Part shown: positions 35,042 through 44,570 of the stretch, piece by piece
Position numbering within the stretch: position 1 is the stretch's first letter
How the letters are laid out: every line of letters starts with the position of its first letter
Assembly: GCA_910577645.1 (NCBI GenBank)
Contig: CAJTOL010000001.1
Location: 62,001-126,000 of the forward strand
Source: an uncultured Lachnospiraceae bacterium
GTDB lineage: Bacteria > Bacillota > Clostridia > Lachnospirales > Lachnospiraceae
DNA length: 64,000 nucleotides
Reading direction: 5' to 3'
The notes under the pieces: generated by a model
Database searches by the model: none
What the model was told of the DNA's origin: nothing
The model's input: only the letters and a program-made list of their open reading frames with translations
Made by a program: the position numbers and the translations under genes

Positions 35042-36559
35042 ATGGGACAGGTAATCGGTGAAGCAATGGTCAATCTTTTGACCGTGCAGAATTTTGTTTT
35101 TGTAAATATTGGACTGTTTATCGGTATTATCTTTGGAGCGATTCCGGGAATGAACGGGAATCTGGCAATTACGGTGCTGCTTCCCTTTACATTTCAGATG
35201 GATACGGTTCCGGCGCTGTTAATGCTGACTGCCATCTTCTTTGGCTCTAATTTCGGCGGCTCCATCAGCGCTGTTTTAATTAACACGCCTGGCACTAACG
35301 CGGCGGCGGCAACCTTGATTGACGGTTATCCCATGTGCCAGAAGGGGCAGCCCAGAAGGGCCCTTGACATGGCTTTAGTGGCGTCTACAGTGGGCGGGCT
35401 TATCAGCGCTTTGTGCCTGTTGTTTTTTGCTCCTCAGATCAGCAAAGTGGCCATTACCTTTGGTTCTCCTGAGTATTTTGCCCTGGCAATCTTCGGCTTG
35501 TCCGTTATTGCCTCTGTCAGCGGAAAAAGCCTGGTAAAAGGCCTTATCAGCGGCGGCCTGGGTATCCTCTTGGCCTCTGTGGGAATTGATTCTGTCAGCG
35601 GGCTTACCAGATTTACCTTTGGCAACCTGCGCCTTTACAATGGAATCAAGATGCTGGCCGTGCTGTTAGGCGTATATGCCATTGCCCAGATGATCGGGCG
35701 AATCAATAAGACAGAAGCAGTGGCAGTTTCGGAGCTAAAGGAAATAGACAAGGATGATCACATTACAAAAGCAGACGTTAAAAAAACGCTGCCTACTATG
35801 CTGAAATCTTCCTTTATCGGAGCGTTTATCGGAGCAATTCCCGGAACCGGCGGAGCGATTGCCTCTTTTATTGCTTATAACGAGGCAAAACGGTGTGCAA
35901 AACCGGAAGAGAAGTTTGGAGAAGGAGAGATAAAAGGTATTGCGGCTCCTGAATCTGCCAATAATGGCGCTACGGCGGCAACCCTGATTCCGCTGCTTAC
36001 CTTGGGAATTCCCGGGGATGTAGTTGCGGCAACCTTGCTTGGCGCATTTACCATGCACGGGCTGGTAGTAGGCCCTAAATTATTTACCACCTCCGGGCCG
36101 GTGGTTTATGCCGTTTTGATTGGTTGTGTAATCGCCCAGATTTTAATGTTTGTTCAGGGAAAGTACCTGCTGAGCCTGTTTGTTAAAATCACCCATATTC
36201 CCCAGGATCTGCTAACTGCGATTTTGGTGGTAATCTGCTGTGCAGGCGCGTTTGCAATCGGCAGCTCCGAGATGGATGTATACGTGATGCTGGCCTTTGG
36301 AGTGATTGCATACTTTATGCAGAAAATCGACCTGCCTCCGGTACCGATTGTACTGGGGATGGTTTTGGGCCCCACAGCTGAGGCGAACTTGCGAAATTCC
36401 CTGGTTATGTCCGGCGGCTCCTGGAGTATTTTTGTGAAACGGCCGATTTGCCTGGCATTTATCATTCTTACCTTTGTTCTCATCTACTTGTTAAAGAAAG
36501 GCGATGCAAAGCAGAGAAAGGCAACCGACAGATTTATGAAAACAGAACAGGAAGATTAA
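35042..36559 (+). CDS. tctA: Tripartite tricarboxylate transporter large membrane subunit
   Basis: The 505-residue, about twelve-helix protein matches TctA closely. It has GIIFGAIPGMNGNLAITVLL, FFGSNFGGSISAVLINTPGT with AAAATLIDGYPM, and the second-half repeat FIGAIPGTGGAIASFIAYNE with GEIKGIAAPESANNGATAA. It is the main channel of the secondary transporter and is driven by an ion gradient. It follows tctB after 23 bases. The next gene, a PHP-type hydrolase, starts 12 bases behind it, so they are co-transcribed. Confidence 0.95.
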   Translation: MGQVIGEAMVNLLTVQNFVFVNIGLFIGIIFGAIPGMNGNLAITVLLPFTFQMDTVPALLMLTAIFFGSNFGGSISAVLINTPGTNAAAATLIDGYPMCQKGQPRRALDMALVASTVGGLISALCLLFFAPQISKVAITFGSPEYFALAIFGLSVIASVSGKSLVKGLISGGLGILLASVGIDSVSGLTRFTFGNLRLYNGIKMLAVLLGVYAIAQMIGRINKTEAVAVSELKEIDKDDHITKADVKKTLPTMLKSSFIGAFIGAIPGTGGAIASFIAYNEAKRCAKPEEKFGEGEIKGIAAPESANNGATAATLIPLLTLGIPGDVVAATLLGAFTMHGLVVGPKLFTTSGPVVYAVLIGCVIAQILMFVQGKYLLSLFVKITHIPQDLLTAILVVICCAGAFAIGSSEMDVYVMLAFGVIAYFMQKIDLPPVPIVLGMVLGPTAEANLRNSLVMSGGSWSIFVKRPICLAFIILTFVLIYLLKKGDAKQRKATDRFMKTEQED

Positions 36560-36571
36560 GGAGTTATCAAT

Positions 36572-38101
36572 ATGAAAAAATTATGGACCGATTTACATAG
36601 CAATATCCATCACAACCAGATGGAGGAGTTGGACAAATGGGTGGAACATGCCAAAGCGGTATTGGATTTCTGGCCCATCGCGTATTATCCGTTTCAGATG
36701 ATTAAATCAGAGACCGGCGCAGGCCTTGAGGATTTGTGCCCCAAAGAAGCCGTTGAAAAGGACTGGGAGCAGATCCGGGAGAAGGTGAATCAGGTTAATG
36801 CAGAAGGATATCCCATGTTTATGGGATATGAATGGCAGGGCTGCGGCTTTGACGGGGATCACAATGTGTTTTTTCTGGACAATAATCAGCCTATGAAGCA
36901 TCCCATGCGATACGAAGAGCTTAAGAAAGCCTATGAAGGGGAAGAGGCAATTGCCATCCCCCATCATGTGGCCTATCAGCTAAACAGCAGAGGCAAAAAC
37001 TGGGCAACTCATGATGAAGAATTCTCTCCTTTTGCAGAGATTTTTTCCAGCCATGGCTGCAGTGAAAACGATACAGGCCCGCTGGACATGGAGCGTCACC
37101 TTCACATGGGGCCAAGAACCGGCGAAACCTGTTATGAGAGAGGGCTGGAGGCCGGACTTCATGTAGGCTGTATCGCTTCCGGGGATAATCATACAGTTCC
37201 GGCGGTTTATGAGCATGGAAGTATGTGCGTTCTGGCAGAAAATGATTCCAAAGAAGCAATCTGGGAAGGCATGCGGGCCCGCCGGGTGTACGGCGTCAGC
37301 AGAAGCCGCATGGACATTGATTTTACCATAGACGGACAGCCTATGGGGTCGGTGATTCCGGCAGGGGAACATGTGCTGAAATTCTCTGTCAAAGCGGCGG
37401 ATGCCATTGACCGCGTGGAGATTTTAAAAGACAATATTCTGGATGAGATGGCGGTTCATTCCGGAACCTGGGAAAGGGTGAAAGCCGGAGAGGAAGAAGT
37501 AATCCGGGTAAAATTCGCCGCTGAGTTTGGCTGGGGGCCTAATCCCAGATTTTATAAGGATATGCTGGTGAGGGAATGGGATGGATCTTTAAGTGTGCCG
37601 GGCCGCCTGCTCTCCATTGAAAAGGCCTGGAACAGTTATGGCCAGAAGCTTTATGATGTAACCGATAATAGCTGCAAATTCCATATGACCACCTATATGT
37701 CCACTGCCACCGGCCATTGGATGGGCCCCAGCACTGTGGTAAAAGAAGGGTTTATATTTGAGGTGGAAGGCCGGGTTTCTGATGATATTTGCTTAAAGGT
37801 GGACAACTACGAATATCACTTTACCATTGGTCAGCTTATGGAAACCTGCCGGATTCTGCCTCAATACCAGGAGAGCGTAGAATTGGCTAACCGGATCTAC
37901 GGTAAGGTGGAACATTACCGGGATGACTTTTACTGGCACAATGCGTATAAAACCAGGCTGCGTCAGGCAGTGCCGGAAAGGGCTTATACCATGGAGTTTG
38001 AAAAGAAGGTTACCATGGAGCCGGGAAGTCAGTACCGTTTGCGGGTTTGGCTGAAAAACGGTGATACGGCCTGGGTATCCCCTGTTTTTGCAGAGAAATA
38101 A
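36572..38101 (+). CDS. PHP-type metal-dependent hydrolase (CehA/McbA- or DUF3604-like)
   Basis: The 509-residue cytoplasmic protein opens with LWTDLHSNIHHNQ, a PHP-style metal motif, and has further likely metal ligands in FMGYEWQG, AIAIPHHVAYQL and GCIASGDNH. This order fits PHP/DUF3604-type hydrolases such as the CehA/McbA group, which cleave esters or carbamates. The C-terminal part (about 250-509) is beta-rich and may bind the substrate. The gene sits between tctA and a sulfatase in one operon and so likely acts on the imported compound before or after desulfation. The actual bond it cleaves is unknown. Confidence 0.75.
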   Translation: MKKLWTDLHSNIHHNQMEELDKWVEHAKAVLDFWPIAYYPFQMIKSETGAGLEDLCPKEAVEKDWEQIREKVNQVNAEGYPMFMGYEWQGCGFDGDHNVFFLDNNQPMKHPMRYEELKKAYEGEEAIAIPHHVAYQLNSRGKNWATHDEEFSPFAEIFSSHGCSENDTGPLDMERHLHMGPRTGETCYERGLEAGLHVGCIASGDNHTVPAVYEHGSMCVLAENDSKEAIWEGMRARRVYGVSRSRMDIDFTIDGQPMGSVIPAGEHVLKFSVKAADAIDRVEILKDNILDEMAVHSGTWERVKAGEEEVIRVKFAAEFGWGPNPRFYKDMLVREWDGSLSVPGRLLSIEKAWNSYGQKLYDVTDNSCKFHMTTYMSTATGHWMGPSTVVKEGFIFEVEGRVSDDICLKVDNYEYHFTIGQLMETCRILPQYQESVELANRIYGKVEHYRDDFYWHNAYKTRLRQAVPERAYTMEFEKKVTMEPGSQYRLRVWLKNGDTAWVSPVFAEK

Positions 38102-38115
38102 AAAGAAGGTATCCA

Positions 38116-39525
38116 ATGAAAGATATAAATGTACTATATTTAAATACCCACGATATTGGCCGGTATCTGGAAACCTATGGGTATCCGGTAAACACTCCCA
38201 ATCTGCTGGAGCTTTCCAGGGACGGGATGGCCTTTTCCAACATGTACTGCGCCAGCCCCACTTGTTCCCCCAGCAGGGGGGCTTTGCTGACAGGCCAGTA
38301 CCCTCACAGCAACGGCCTTGTAGGGCTGTCCCACAGAGGTTTTTGCATAGATGGGCGCCATCATCTGGCAGCGTTTTTAAAGGGGCTGGGCTATGAAACT
38401 GTGATTTCCGGCGTCCAGCATGAGGTAAAGCTTCATGAAGAAGAGACAATAGGGTATGAGCGCTGTTTGAATCCGGAGGAATATTATCGGAAGGATATGG
38501 AGCAATGCGATCTGTACACCTGGCAGGATGAATTGGCGGCAGCCAATGCAATCCGCTTCCTGAAAAGCCGAAACAAAGAGGAGCGGCCCTTTTTCCTGGC
38601 AGTGGGATTTGGATGCACCCATCGGGAATATCCCAGGGTTCCGGAGGACTATGAGACGGATTACGTCCAGGTTCCCAAAGCCATCCCCAACCTGCCGGAG
38701 ACCAGAAAGGACATGGCGGCTATGAAAATTGCCGTTCATACAGTGGATCGGCTGTGTGGGGATATCTTAAAGGCTCTAAAGGAAGTGGGGGAATATGATA
38801 AGACCCTGATTATTTTTACCACTGACCATGGCCTGCCCTTCCCTATGATGAAATGCAGCCTGTACGATGACGGCGCCGGGATTTCTTTTCTCATGCGGTA
38901 CCCGGGAATGGCCGGGCGGCATAGGATTAGCGACGCTCTTCTATCCAACACGGATGTATTTCCTACCATTTGCCAGATTCTGGGAGTGGAGAAGCCGGAA
39001 TGGGTGGAGGGGAGGTCTTTCCTTCCGGTAATAGAAGGGGAGGCGGAAGAAATCCAGGATGAAATATTTGGCGAGATTAATTTCCATGTCGCTTACCATC
39101 CGGCCCGCTGCGTACGCACCCGCCGGTATAAATATATAGCCAGATGGGACAATGGATACAAAAAAAGCCCGCCGGCAGATACGGATGACAGCCCTTCCAA
39201 GGAAGTATTTCTTAAAGGCGGATATTATGAAAAAGAGGTAAAGAAGGAAGAGCTTTATGATTTGCTTCTGGATCCCCAGGAGAGGGATAATCTGGCAGAA
39301 CAGCAGGAATATCGGGAAGTGTTGGAGAACATGAGGGAACGGCTTTCCTCATGGCAGGCAAAAACCGGTGACCCCCTGCTTTCGGAAGGCCGCATAAGGC
39401 TTCCGGAAGGGGCCATCTGCGCCACCCCGGAGTCTCCCAGTACCAGGCAGCAGACTATGCTGCCGGAATGTGAGAAATACGTAGAGGCGTTAAAGGGGAT
39501 TTTACAGAATAAAATCGGACAATAA
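38116..39525 (+). CDS. Type I sulfatase (Cys-type), cytoplasmic
   Basis: The 469-residue protein starts 14 bases behind the PHP hydrolase. Its N-terminal metal site is VLYLNTHDIGR. The formylglycine signature is C50-S-P-S-R54 within MYCASPTCSPSRGALLTGQ. The second metal site is FTTDHGLPFPMMK. It hydrolyses sulfate esters, and perhaps sulfamates. It differs clearly from the sulfatase at 25118, so the two have separate substrates. With no signal peptide it works in the cytoplasm on whatever TctCBA imports. Its maturation enzyme must be encoded elsewhere. Confidence 0.9.
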   Translation: MKDINVLYLNTHDIGRYLETYGYPVNTPNLLELSRDGMAFSNMYCASPTCSPSRGALLTGQYPHSNGLVGLSHRGFCIDGRHHLAAFLKGLGYETVISGVQHEVKLHEEETIGYERCLNPEEYYRKDMEQCDLYTWQDELAAANAIRFLKSRNKEERPFFLAVGFGCTHREYPRVPEDYETDYVQVPKAIPNLPETRKDMAAMKIAVHTVDRLCGDILKALKEVGEYDKTLIIFTTDHGLPFPMMKCSLYDDGAGISFLMRYPGMAGRHRISDALLSNTDVFPTICQILGVEKPEWVEGRSFLPVIEGEAEEIQDEIFGEINFHVAYHPARCVRTRRYKYIARWDNGYKKSPPADTDDSPSKEVFLKGGYYEKEVKKEELYDLLLDPQERDNLAEQQEYREVLENMRERLSSWQAKTGDPLLSEGRIRLPEGAICATPESPSTRQQTMLPECEKYVEALKGILQNKIGQ

Positions 39526-39531
39526 GCGGAT

Positions 39532-40464
39532 TTATTCCCGGTGCGGCTCATCCTGCCGCACCGGATGATTCTCTGAAAGCAGACGGATAGAAGAAGCATA
39601 TTCGGAAGGGGTCATATAGGTAATCTTTTTAAACTGCCTGGAAAAATAGTGGATGGAGGTATAGCCCAGACGGTCGGAGATCTGAGTAAAATTCAACTGG
39701 TTGCTGCGAATCAACTCTTTTGCCGTGTCGATTTTCATCCGGATAAAAAATTCCATGACCCCGCAGCCGTGCTGCTCCTGAAATAGCTTCTGCAGCCGGG
39801 AACGGCTGATAAGCGTATTTTTACAAATATTTTTAATGGTTAGCTGCTCGTTGATGTGTTCTTCCATATAACGGATAATCCGGTTATAAGTCTCGTTGGG
39901 CCGCCCCAGACGGGGATATTTGGCATTCTGAGCAAGAACAGGAAGCGGATTGGCAAAATTCCGGCGGTAAAGGTGGATCAGCAGTTCCTCCAAATAGTTG
40001 CGAATTAGCTGTTCAGCTCCAAAACCGGGGGCCTCCGTATTGCGAATCAACTCTTCCTGGTAGGGATTGTCCAGGCGGCCCACAAATGCCTGGCGGGCTT
40101 CGATGATAATTTGCGCCAGAAGGGCGCTTTCTGTCTCTTGAACGGTCAGAACCTTTCCGCGAAAGGCATTCATATAGGGAGAATGGCATTCAAAAGCGAT
40201 GACCACCAGGCTGGGAGCGCTGTGTCCGTTGGTGATTACATTGTGAAACTCATTGGGCTGATGGAAAATGATGCTGCCTCTTTTTAAGGTATAGCGCTCA
40301 TCTCCTGCCAATGCGTCAATCTCTCCCTTATCCACGCACAACAGCTCCCAGAAGTCGTGGCTCTCGCCGGGAAAAGAAAAGTCGCTCATATAATCAAAAT
40401 AATGGATGGAGATAATACTGCCAACAGACAGGATAGTCTGCAGACATGTGCTTTTGTATGCCAT
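39532..40464 (-). CDS. AraC family regulator with cupin sensor domain
   Basis: The 310-residue protein has a cupin-type N-terminal domain (about 20-100: SFPGESHDFWELLCVDKGEI, then IIFHQPNEFHNV) and a C-terminal AraC double helix-turn-helix (about 205-300: KNICKNTLISRSRLQKLFQE and LGYTSIHYFSRQFKKITYMT). It converges on the sulfatase gene and diverges from the ABC importer at 40819, which it probably activates in response to a sugar. It could also act on the sulfatase operon. The gap to the sulfatase stop is only six bases, with no obvious terminator. Confidence 0.88.
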   Translation of the reverse strand: MAYKSTCLQTILSVGSIISIHYFDYMSDFSFPGESHDFWELLCVDKGEIDALAGDERYTLKRGSIIFHQPNEFHNVITNGHSAPSLVVIAFECHSPYMNAFRGKVLTVQETESALLAQIIIEARQAFVGRLDNPYQEELIRNTEAPGFGAEQLIRNYLEELLIHLYRRNFANPLPVLAQNAKYPRLGRPNETYNRIIRYMEEHINEQLTIKNICKNTLISRSRLQKLFQEQHGCGVMEFFIRMKIDTAKELIRSNQLNFTQISDRLGYTSIHYFSRQFKKITYMTPSEYASSIRLLSENHPVRQDEPHRE

Positions 40465-40818
40465 AGGCAGAGCTCCTTATTACTTGTGTTGCTTTTATTA
40501 TATATGATTTGGCCGGGATTGTCATCGGTTTTATTGAAAGCGAAAGGCGTAATTGCAACAGTTCAGACGGACTGCTGCAAAAAAGTGCCTTAGTAAAAAT
40601 TAAAGCTTCTTCGAAGAGGGTTCCATCTAAAATGTTGTCAATATTAAATTATGGTATTATGTAATAATAAGATTCCTCTATGCAATTTCACCACAAGCGG
40701 CTTAATAGACAAATATAAGGGCTGATTGTGCAAATATTTTCCTGTGCATTTTTACTATACTATTCTATACAAGCATAAGTAAATGCGAGGAAGCTATAAA
40801 AAGAGGAGGACATTTTTT
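40465..40818. other. Intergenic region between the AraC gene and the third ABC importer
   Basis: This 354-base stretch contains no gene that I can support. It should hold the divergent promoters of the AraC gene and the binding-protein gene. TTGTCA (near 40635) followed by TATTATG-like sequence, and the TATACTATTCTATAC block near 40757-40771, are candidate promoter parts for the importer, but none has a convincing pair at 17 bases. Confidence 0.4.
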
Positions 40819-42156
40819 ATGAGAAAAAGACTTATGGCACTGATTCTGACATCGGCTATGGCTGTTTCACTGGCTGCATGCGGCGGAGGCGGACAGCAGG
40901 CTGCAGATACAACAGCCGCTCCGGCAGCAGATGCAACTACGGCTGCCCCGGCAGCAGATAGTAGCCAGAGTGATGCAGAGGCGCCTGCAGGAGACGGCGG
41001 CAGCCTGGTGTACTGGTCCATGTGGGAGGCCACAGAGCCCCAGGGTCAGGCTATTCAGGCGGCAGTTGACCAGTTTACAGCAGACACAGGTATCAGCGTA
41101 GATTTGCAGTTCAAGGGCCGTACCGGTATCCGCGAAGGATTACAGCCGGCTTTGGATGCAGGAACTAAGATTGATTTGTTTGACGAGGATATCGACAGAG
41201 TCAATACTACCTGGGGTCAGTATCTGATGGATTTAGAGGATTTGGCAAAGGCAGTTGACTATGAGGCAACCGCTAACGCCGGACTGATGGCCGCCTGCCG
41301 CGAAGTAGGAGGAGGCAGTTTAAAGTCCATTCCTTATCAGCCTAACGTATTTGCATTTTTCTACAATCAGGCTATCTTTGACGAGGCAGGCATTACTGCC
41401 GTTCCCACTACCTGGGCGGAACTGGATGCCGCTTGCGCCAAGATCAAAGAGGCCGGATATACCCCCATTACCTGTGACGATGCCTACATTACCTGTATGT
41501 TTGGTTATCACATGTCCCGTCTTGTAGGAGAACCCAAGACCGAGGAAATCGTAAAAGGCGGCCAGTGGGATGACCCGTCTGTAATTGCCACTGCTGAGGC
41601 TTATGCTGATTTTGCCAGCAAGGGATATTTCTCCGAGACTATCGCATCCAACGTATGGCCGGCCGGACAGAATCAGGAGCTGGCTATGGGAACTGCCGCT
41701 ATGTACTTAAACGGTTCCTGGTTACCCAATGAGGTAAAGGACATGGCGGGAGACGACTTCGTGTGGGGCTGCTTCAGTTATCCGGCAGTAGAGGGCGGAA
41801 CCGACGGCGTGGACGCTGCTAACTACGGCGCACAGGTGCTGGCTATTAACAAGGATTCTGAGAATGCTGAAAATGCATTTAAGTTGATCTGCTACATCAC
41901 CCAGGGGGAGTTTGATAAGATGATGTCTGAAATGTCTATCGGTATTCCTGCTGATTCCAACAATACGGAATGGCCGGCGCTGATTTCTTGTGTAAAGCCG
42001 GTAATGGACAGCATGAACACCCGTTATCCGTGGGCAGCCGGCGCTGAGGCCAATGCGGATATGACTCCTATTATTAAGGAGAACTTCCTGAAGCTGTGCG
42101 GCGGCAGCATTGATGCTCAGGGCTTTGTAGATGCTTTGAAAAAAGCAGGAAATTAA
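40819..42156 (+). CDS. ABC importer sugar-binding lipoprotein
   Basis: AGAGGAGGA in front of ATG 40819 decides the start; the open frame reaches 40783. The 445-residue protein has a lipoprotein signal (AVSLAACGGG), an Ala/Thr linker, and a family 1 solute-binding domain (LVYWSMWEATEPQGQAIQAA, QFTADTGISVDLQFKGRTGI, MYLNGSWLPNEVKDM). It feeds the two permeases at 42253 and 43174. A strong hairpin right after the gene probably keeps binding protein levels above those of the permeases. The ligand is unknown. Confidence 0.9.
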   Translation: MRKRLMALILTSAMAVSLAACGGGGQQAADTTAAPAADATTAAPAADSSQSDAEAPAGDGGSLVYWSMWEATEPQGQAIQAAVDQFTADTGISVDLQFKGRTGIREGLQPALDAGTKIDLFDEDIDRVNTTWGQYLMDLEDLAKAVDYEATANAGLMAACREVGGGSLKSIPYQPNVFAFFYNQAIFDEAGITAVPTTWAELDAACAKIKEAGYTPITCDDAYITCMFGYHMSRLVGEPKTEEIVKGGQWDDPSVIATAEAYADFASKGYFSETIASNVWPAGQNQELAMGTAAMYLNGSWLPNEVKDMAGDDFVWGCFSYPAVEGGTDGVDAANYGAQVLAINKDSENAENAFKLICYITQGEFDKMMSEMSIGIPADSNNTEWPALISCVKPVMDSMNTRYPWAAGAEANADMTPIIKENFLKLCGGSIDAQGFVDALKKAGN

Positions 42157-42165
42157 TTTTAATAG

Positions 42166-42200
42166 AAAAGGGCGGCAGAGTTACGCTGCCGCCCTTTTTA
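42166..42200 (+). terminator. Intercistronic terminator behind the binding-protein gene
   Basis: AAAAGGGCGGCAG (42166-42178) and CTGCCGCCCTTTT (42186-42198) are perfect complements with a seven-base loop, followed by more T residues. It lies inside the importer operon, so partial read-through to the permease genes is expected. Confidence 0.85.
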
Positions 42201-42252
42201 TACCTGTAAGAGCAACCTCAAGTCTGTTTTCATTTGAAAGGGGGAAACCGGG

Positions 42253-43158
42253 ATGAAGCGCAACAAAGGCATGCTCATACTGTTTTTGACTCCGGCAGTA
42301 TTAATGTTTTCTGTAATTTTCCTCTATCCCATTATCCGTACCATTGTCATGAGTTTTTTCAAAATTGACGGAATTACTGACCCGGTATCCAAATGGCAGT
42401 TTACCGGCCTGTCAAATTTTGTCCGTTTGGCTAATACCAGCCTGTTCCGCATTTCCATGTGGAATCTTTTCCGGATTTGGTTGTTCGGCGGTATTATTGT
42501 TATGTCTCTGGCCCTGTTGTTCGCTGTGATTATCACCAGTGGAATCCGCTTCAAAAGCTTTTTCCGGGCCGTGATTTACCTGCCTAACATTGTCAGTGCG
42601 GTGGCCCTGGCTACTATGTGGCTGCAATATGTCTACAGCCCTAAGTTCGGACTTTTAAAAACCGTGTTTACCAACCTGGGCCTTACTTCATTATCTAAGA
42701 TACAATGGCTGGATAATGACCACAAGTTTATGGCTCTTCTGCTGGCTTATTGCTTTGGTATGGTAGGATACCATATGCTCATATTTGCCAGCGGTATTGA
42801 ACGTATTAGTTTTGACTACTTTGAAGCCGCCACCTTGGACGGCGCTAATAAATTTAATCAGTTCCGCTATATCACCATGCCTTTGCTAAAAGGCGTTTTC
42901 AAGACGAATATTACCATGTGGAGCGTTACCAGCGTAGGATTCTTCGTGTGGTCTCAGCTGTTTTCCACCGTTACGGCGGACACTCAGACTATCACGCCCA
43001 TGGTTTATATGTATATGCAGATCTTCGGCGCAGGGAACAGTATTACAGAACGAAATTCCGGCCTGGGCGCTGCCATCGGCGTGCTTTTAAGCGTCTGTGT
43101 GGTAGCTGTCTTCTGGCTGTGTAACCATCTCCTGCGAGATGATGATTTGGAATTCTAA
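42253..43158 (+). CDS. ABC sugar importer permease, first subunit
   Basis: A 301-residue MalF/UgpA-type permease. The hydrophobic N-terminal helix begins MLILFLTPAVLMFSVIFLYP. The EAA loop is YFEAATLDGANKFNQFRYIT followed by MPLLKGVF, a slightly divergent form. AAAGGGGGAAACCGGG precedes the start. It is followed after 15 bases by its partner permease. Confidence 0.9.
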   Translation: MKRNKGMLILFLTPAVLMFSVIFLYPIIRTIVMSFFKIDGITDPVSKWQFTGLSNFVRLANTSLFRISMWNLFRIWLFGGIIVMSLALLFAVIITSGIRFKSFFRAVIYLPNIVSAVALATMWLQYVYSPKFGLLKTVFTNLGLTSLSKIQWLDNDHKFMALLLAYCFGMVGYHMLIFASGIERISFDYFEAATLDGANKFNQFRYITMPLLKGVFKTNITMWSVTSVGFFVWSQLFSTVTADTQTITPMVYMYMQIFGAGNSITERNSGLGAAIGVLLSVCVVAVFWLCNHLLRDDDLEF

Positions 43159-43173
43159 AAGGAGGGGAGACCT

Positions 43174-44049
43174 ATGGCAAAAACAAAAAAATATCGTGAT
43201 CCAATTAATTGGAAAAAAGAATTGCGCCTTGCTCCGGGATATTTAATCCTGCTGCTCTGGATTTCCTTTACCTTTGTCCTGCTGGGGTGGGTATTGCTGG
43301 CCAGTTTTTCCACTACCAAGGAGATTTTCGCTAACAAGCTTCTGGACTCCGGATTCCATTTTGAGAACTATGTAAAAGCATGGATAAATTCCGATGTGGC
43401 CGGAATTTTCAGAAACTCTCTCGTATACTCCATTATCTCCTGTGTCCTGCTGATCCTCATCTGCGCTCCGGCTGCTTATGCTCTGTCCCGTTTCGTATTC
43501 CCGGGCAACAAGCTGATTCAAACCGGATTCGTGTCCGCCATGGGGGTTCCGGTGGTTATGATTGTGCTCCCGCTTTTTGGAATCGTAGCCAACCTGGGCA
43601 TTTTGAATCATGTGCTGAGCAATGCGGTTTTGCTGATCTTTTTATACATTGGCATCAACGTCCCCTACACTACCATATTTCTCATGACCTTTTTCAGCAA
43701 TCTGTCCAGGGCCTTTGAGGAAGCGGCAGCCATTGACGGCTGCCCGCCTGCCAAAACTTTCTGGCTGATTATGCTTCCTATGGCCCAGCCGGGAATCATC
43801 ACAGTGACTATATTTAATTTTATTAATATCTGGAATGAGTATTTCATTTCTCTGATTTTTGCCAATTCCGACAAGCTGCGCCCTATTGCAGTGGGACTGT
43901 ATTCCATGATTAACTCCATGAAATACACCGGAGACTGGGCCGGCATGTTTGCGGCAGTGGTAATTGTATTCCTGCCTACGTTTATTCTGTATATTTTCCT
44001 GTCGGAAAAGATTATTGCAGGTGTTACCGGCGGCGGAGTAAAGGGTTGA
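43174..44049 (+). CDS. ABC sugar importer permease, second subunit
   Basis: A 291-residue MalG/UgpE-type permease with an EAA loop AFEEAAAIDGCPPAKTFWLI followed by MLPMAQPGI. It is the last gene of the importer operon and, like the other two importers here, has no ATPase gene behind it. The next genes are the ATP synthase operon, which has its own promoter. Confidence 0.9.
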   Translation: MAKTKKYRDPINWKKELRLAPGYLILLLWISFTFVLLGWVLLASFSTTKEIFANKLLDSGFHFENYVKAWINSDVAGIFRNSLVYSIISCVLLILICAPAAYALSRFVFPGNKLIQTGFVSAMGVPVVMIVLPLFGIVANLGILNHVLSNAVLLIFLYIGINVPYTTIFLMTFFSNLSRAFEEAAAIDGCPPAKTFWLIMLPMAQPGIITVTIFNFINIWNEYFISLIFANSDKLRPIAVGLYSMINSMKYTGDWAGMFAAVVIVFLPTFILYIFLSEKIIAGVTGGGVKG

Positions 44050-44103
44050 GAAATTCATTTAAATAAATATTTCGTAAATCTCTAAAAATATTTTTGCGTA
44101 TAA

Positions 44104-44132
44104 TAGACAAAGGCTGATTTATTGGTTATAAT
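44104..44132 (+). promoter_or_regulatory. ATP synthase operon promoter
   Basis: TAGACA (44104-44109) and TATAAT (44127-44132) are 17 bases apart, about 40 bases ahead of the first gene of the operon. A further TATAAT lies at 44099-44104 without a clear -35. Confidence 0.6.
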
Positions 44133-44174
44133 GTATTTTATACGTTTGCAAAAATATGAAAGGAGACAGGTGAA

Positions 44175-44570
44175 ATGATGCGGCATCAGAAAAGTGTGTT
44201 CCGAAGCCTTGCTATGGTAACACAATTAGGGATCAGCGTTATGACACCTGTCTTTTTGTGCGTTTTTGCAGGGTATTATGTAGATACCCGTTATGGGACC
44301 AGCCTGATACTCCCGCTGCTTATACTGGGAGTTCTCTCTGGGGGCAGGTGCGGCTATGTGATGGCAAAAAATACCTTTCTTGTTAATGAGAAACAGGAAG
44401 CCATAGAGGACCGGGAGCGGGCGGCCGAAAAGGCTAAAAACGGCCCGGTTTACAGGGAAGTCAGCCGTCCTAAAGCACCCAGCCGGATTAGAGGCAAAGA
44501 AAGCAGCAGGCCTCAAAGCAGTTTTGGGGCTGGTAGGGGCGCAGACAAGGGAAAGGAGGAATTGGATTGA
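44175..44570 (+). CDS. AtpZ/AtpI-type membrane protein
   Basis: The 131-residue protein has two membrane helices (LGISVMTPVFLCVFAGYYV and LILPLLILGVLSGGRCGYVM) and a long basic C-terminal tail. This is the form of the small AtpZ/AtpI proteins encoded at the head of Firmicute ATP synthase operons, which help assemble the c-ring or supply Mg2+. The tail of about 60 residues is longer than usual. Its stop overlaps the TTG start of the next gene. Confidence 0.75.
   Translation: MMRHQKSVFRSLAMVTQLGISVMTPVFLCVFAGYYVDTRYGTSLILPLLILGVLSGGRCGYVMAKNTFLVNEKQEAIEDRERAAEKAKNGPVYREVSRPKAPSRIRGKESSRPQSSFGAGRGADKGKEELD

Noticed and set aside
43642..44058. Minus-strand frame opposite the third importer permease
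   Set aside because: The permease on the plus strand is clear; the antisense frame has only low-complexity composition.
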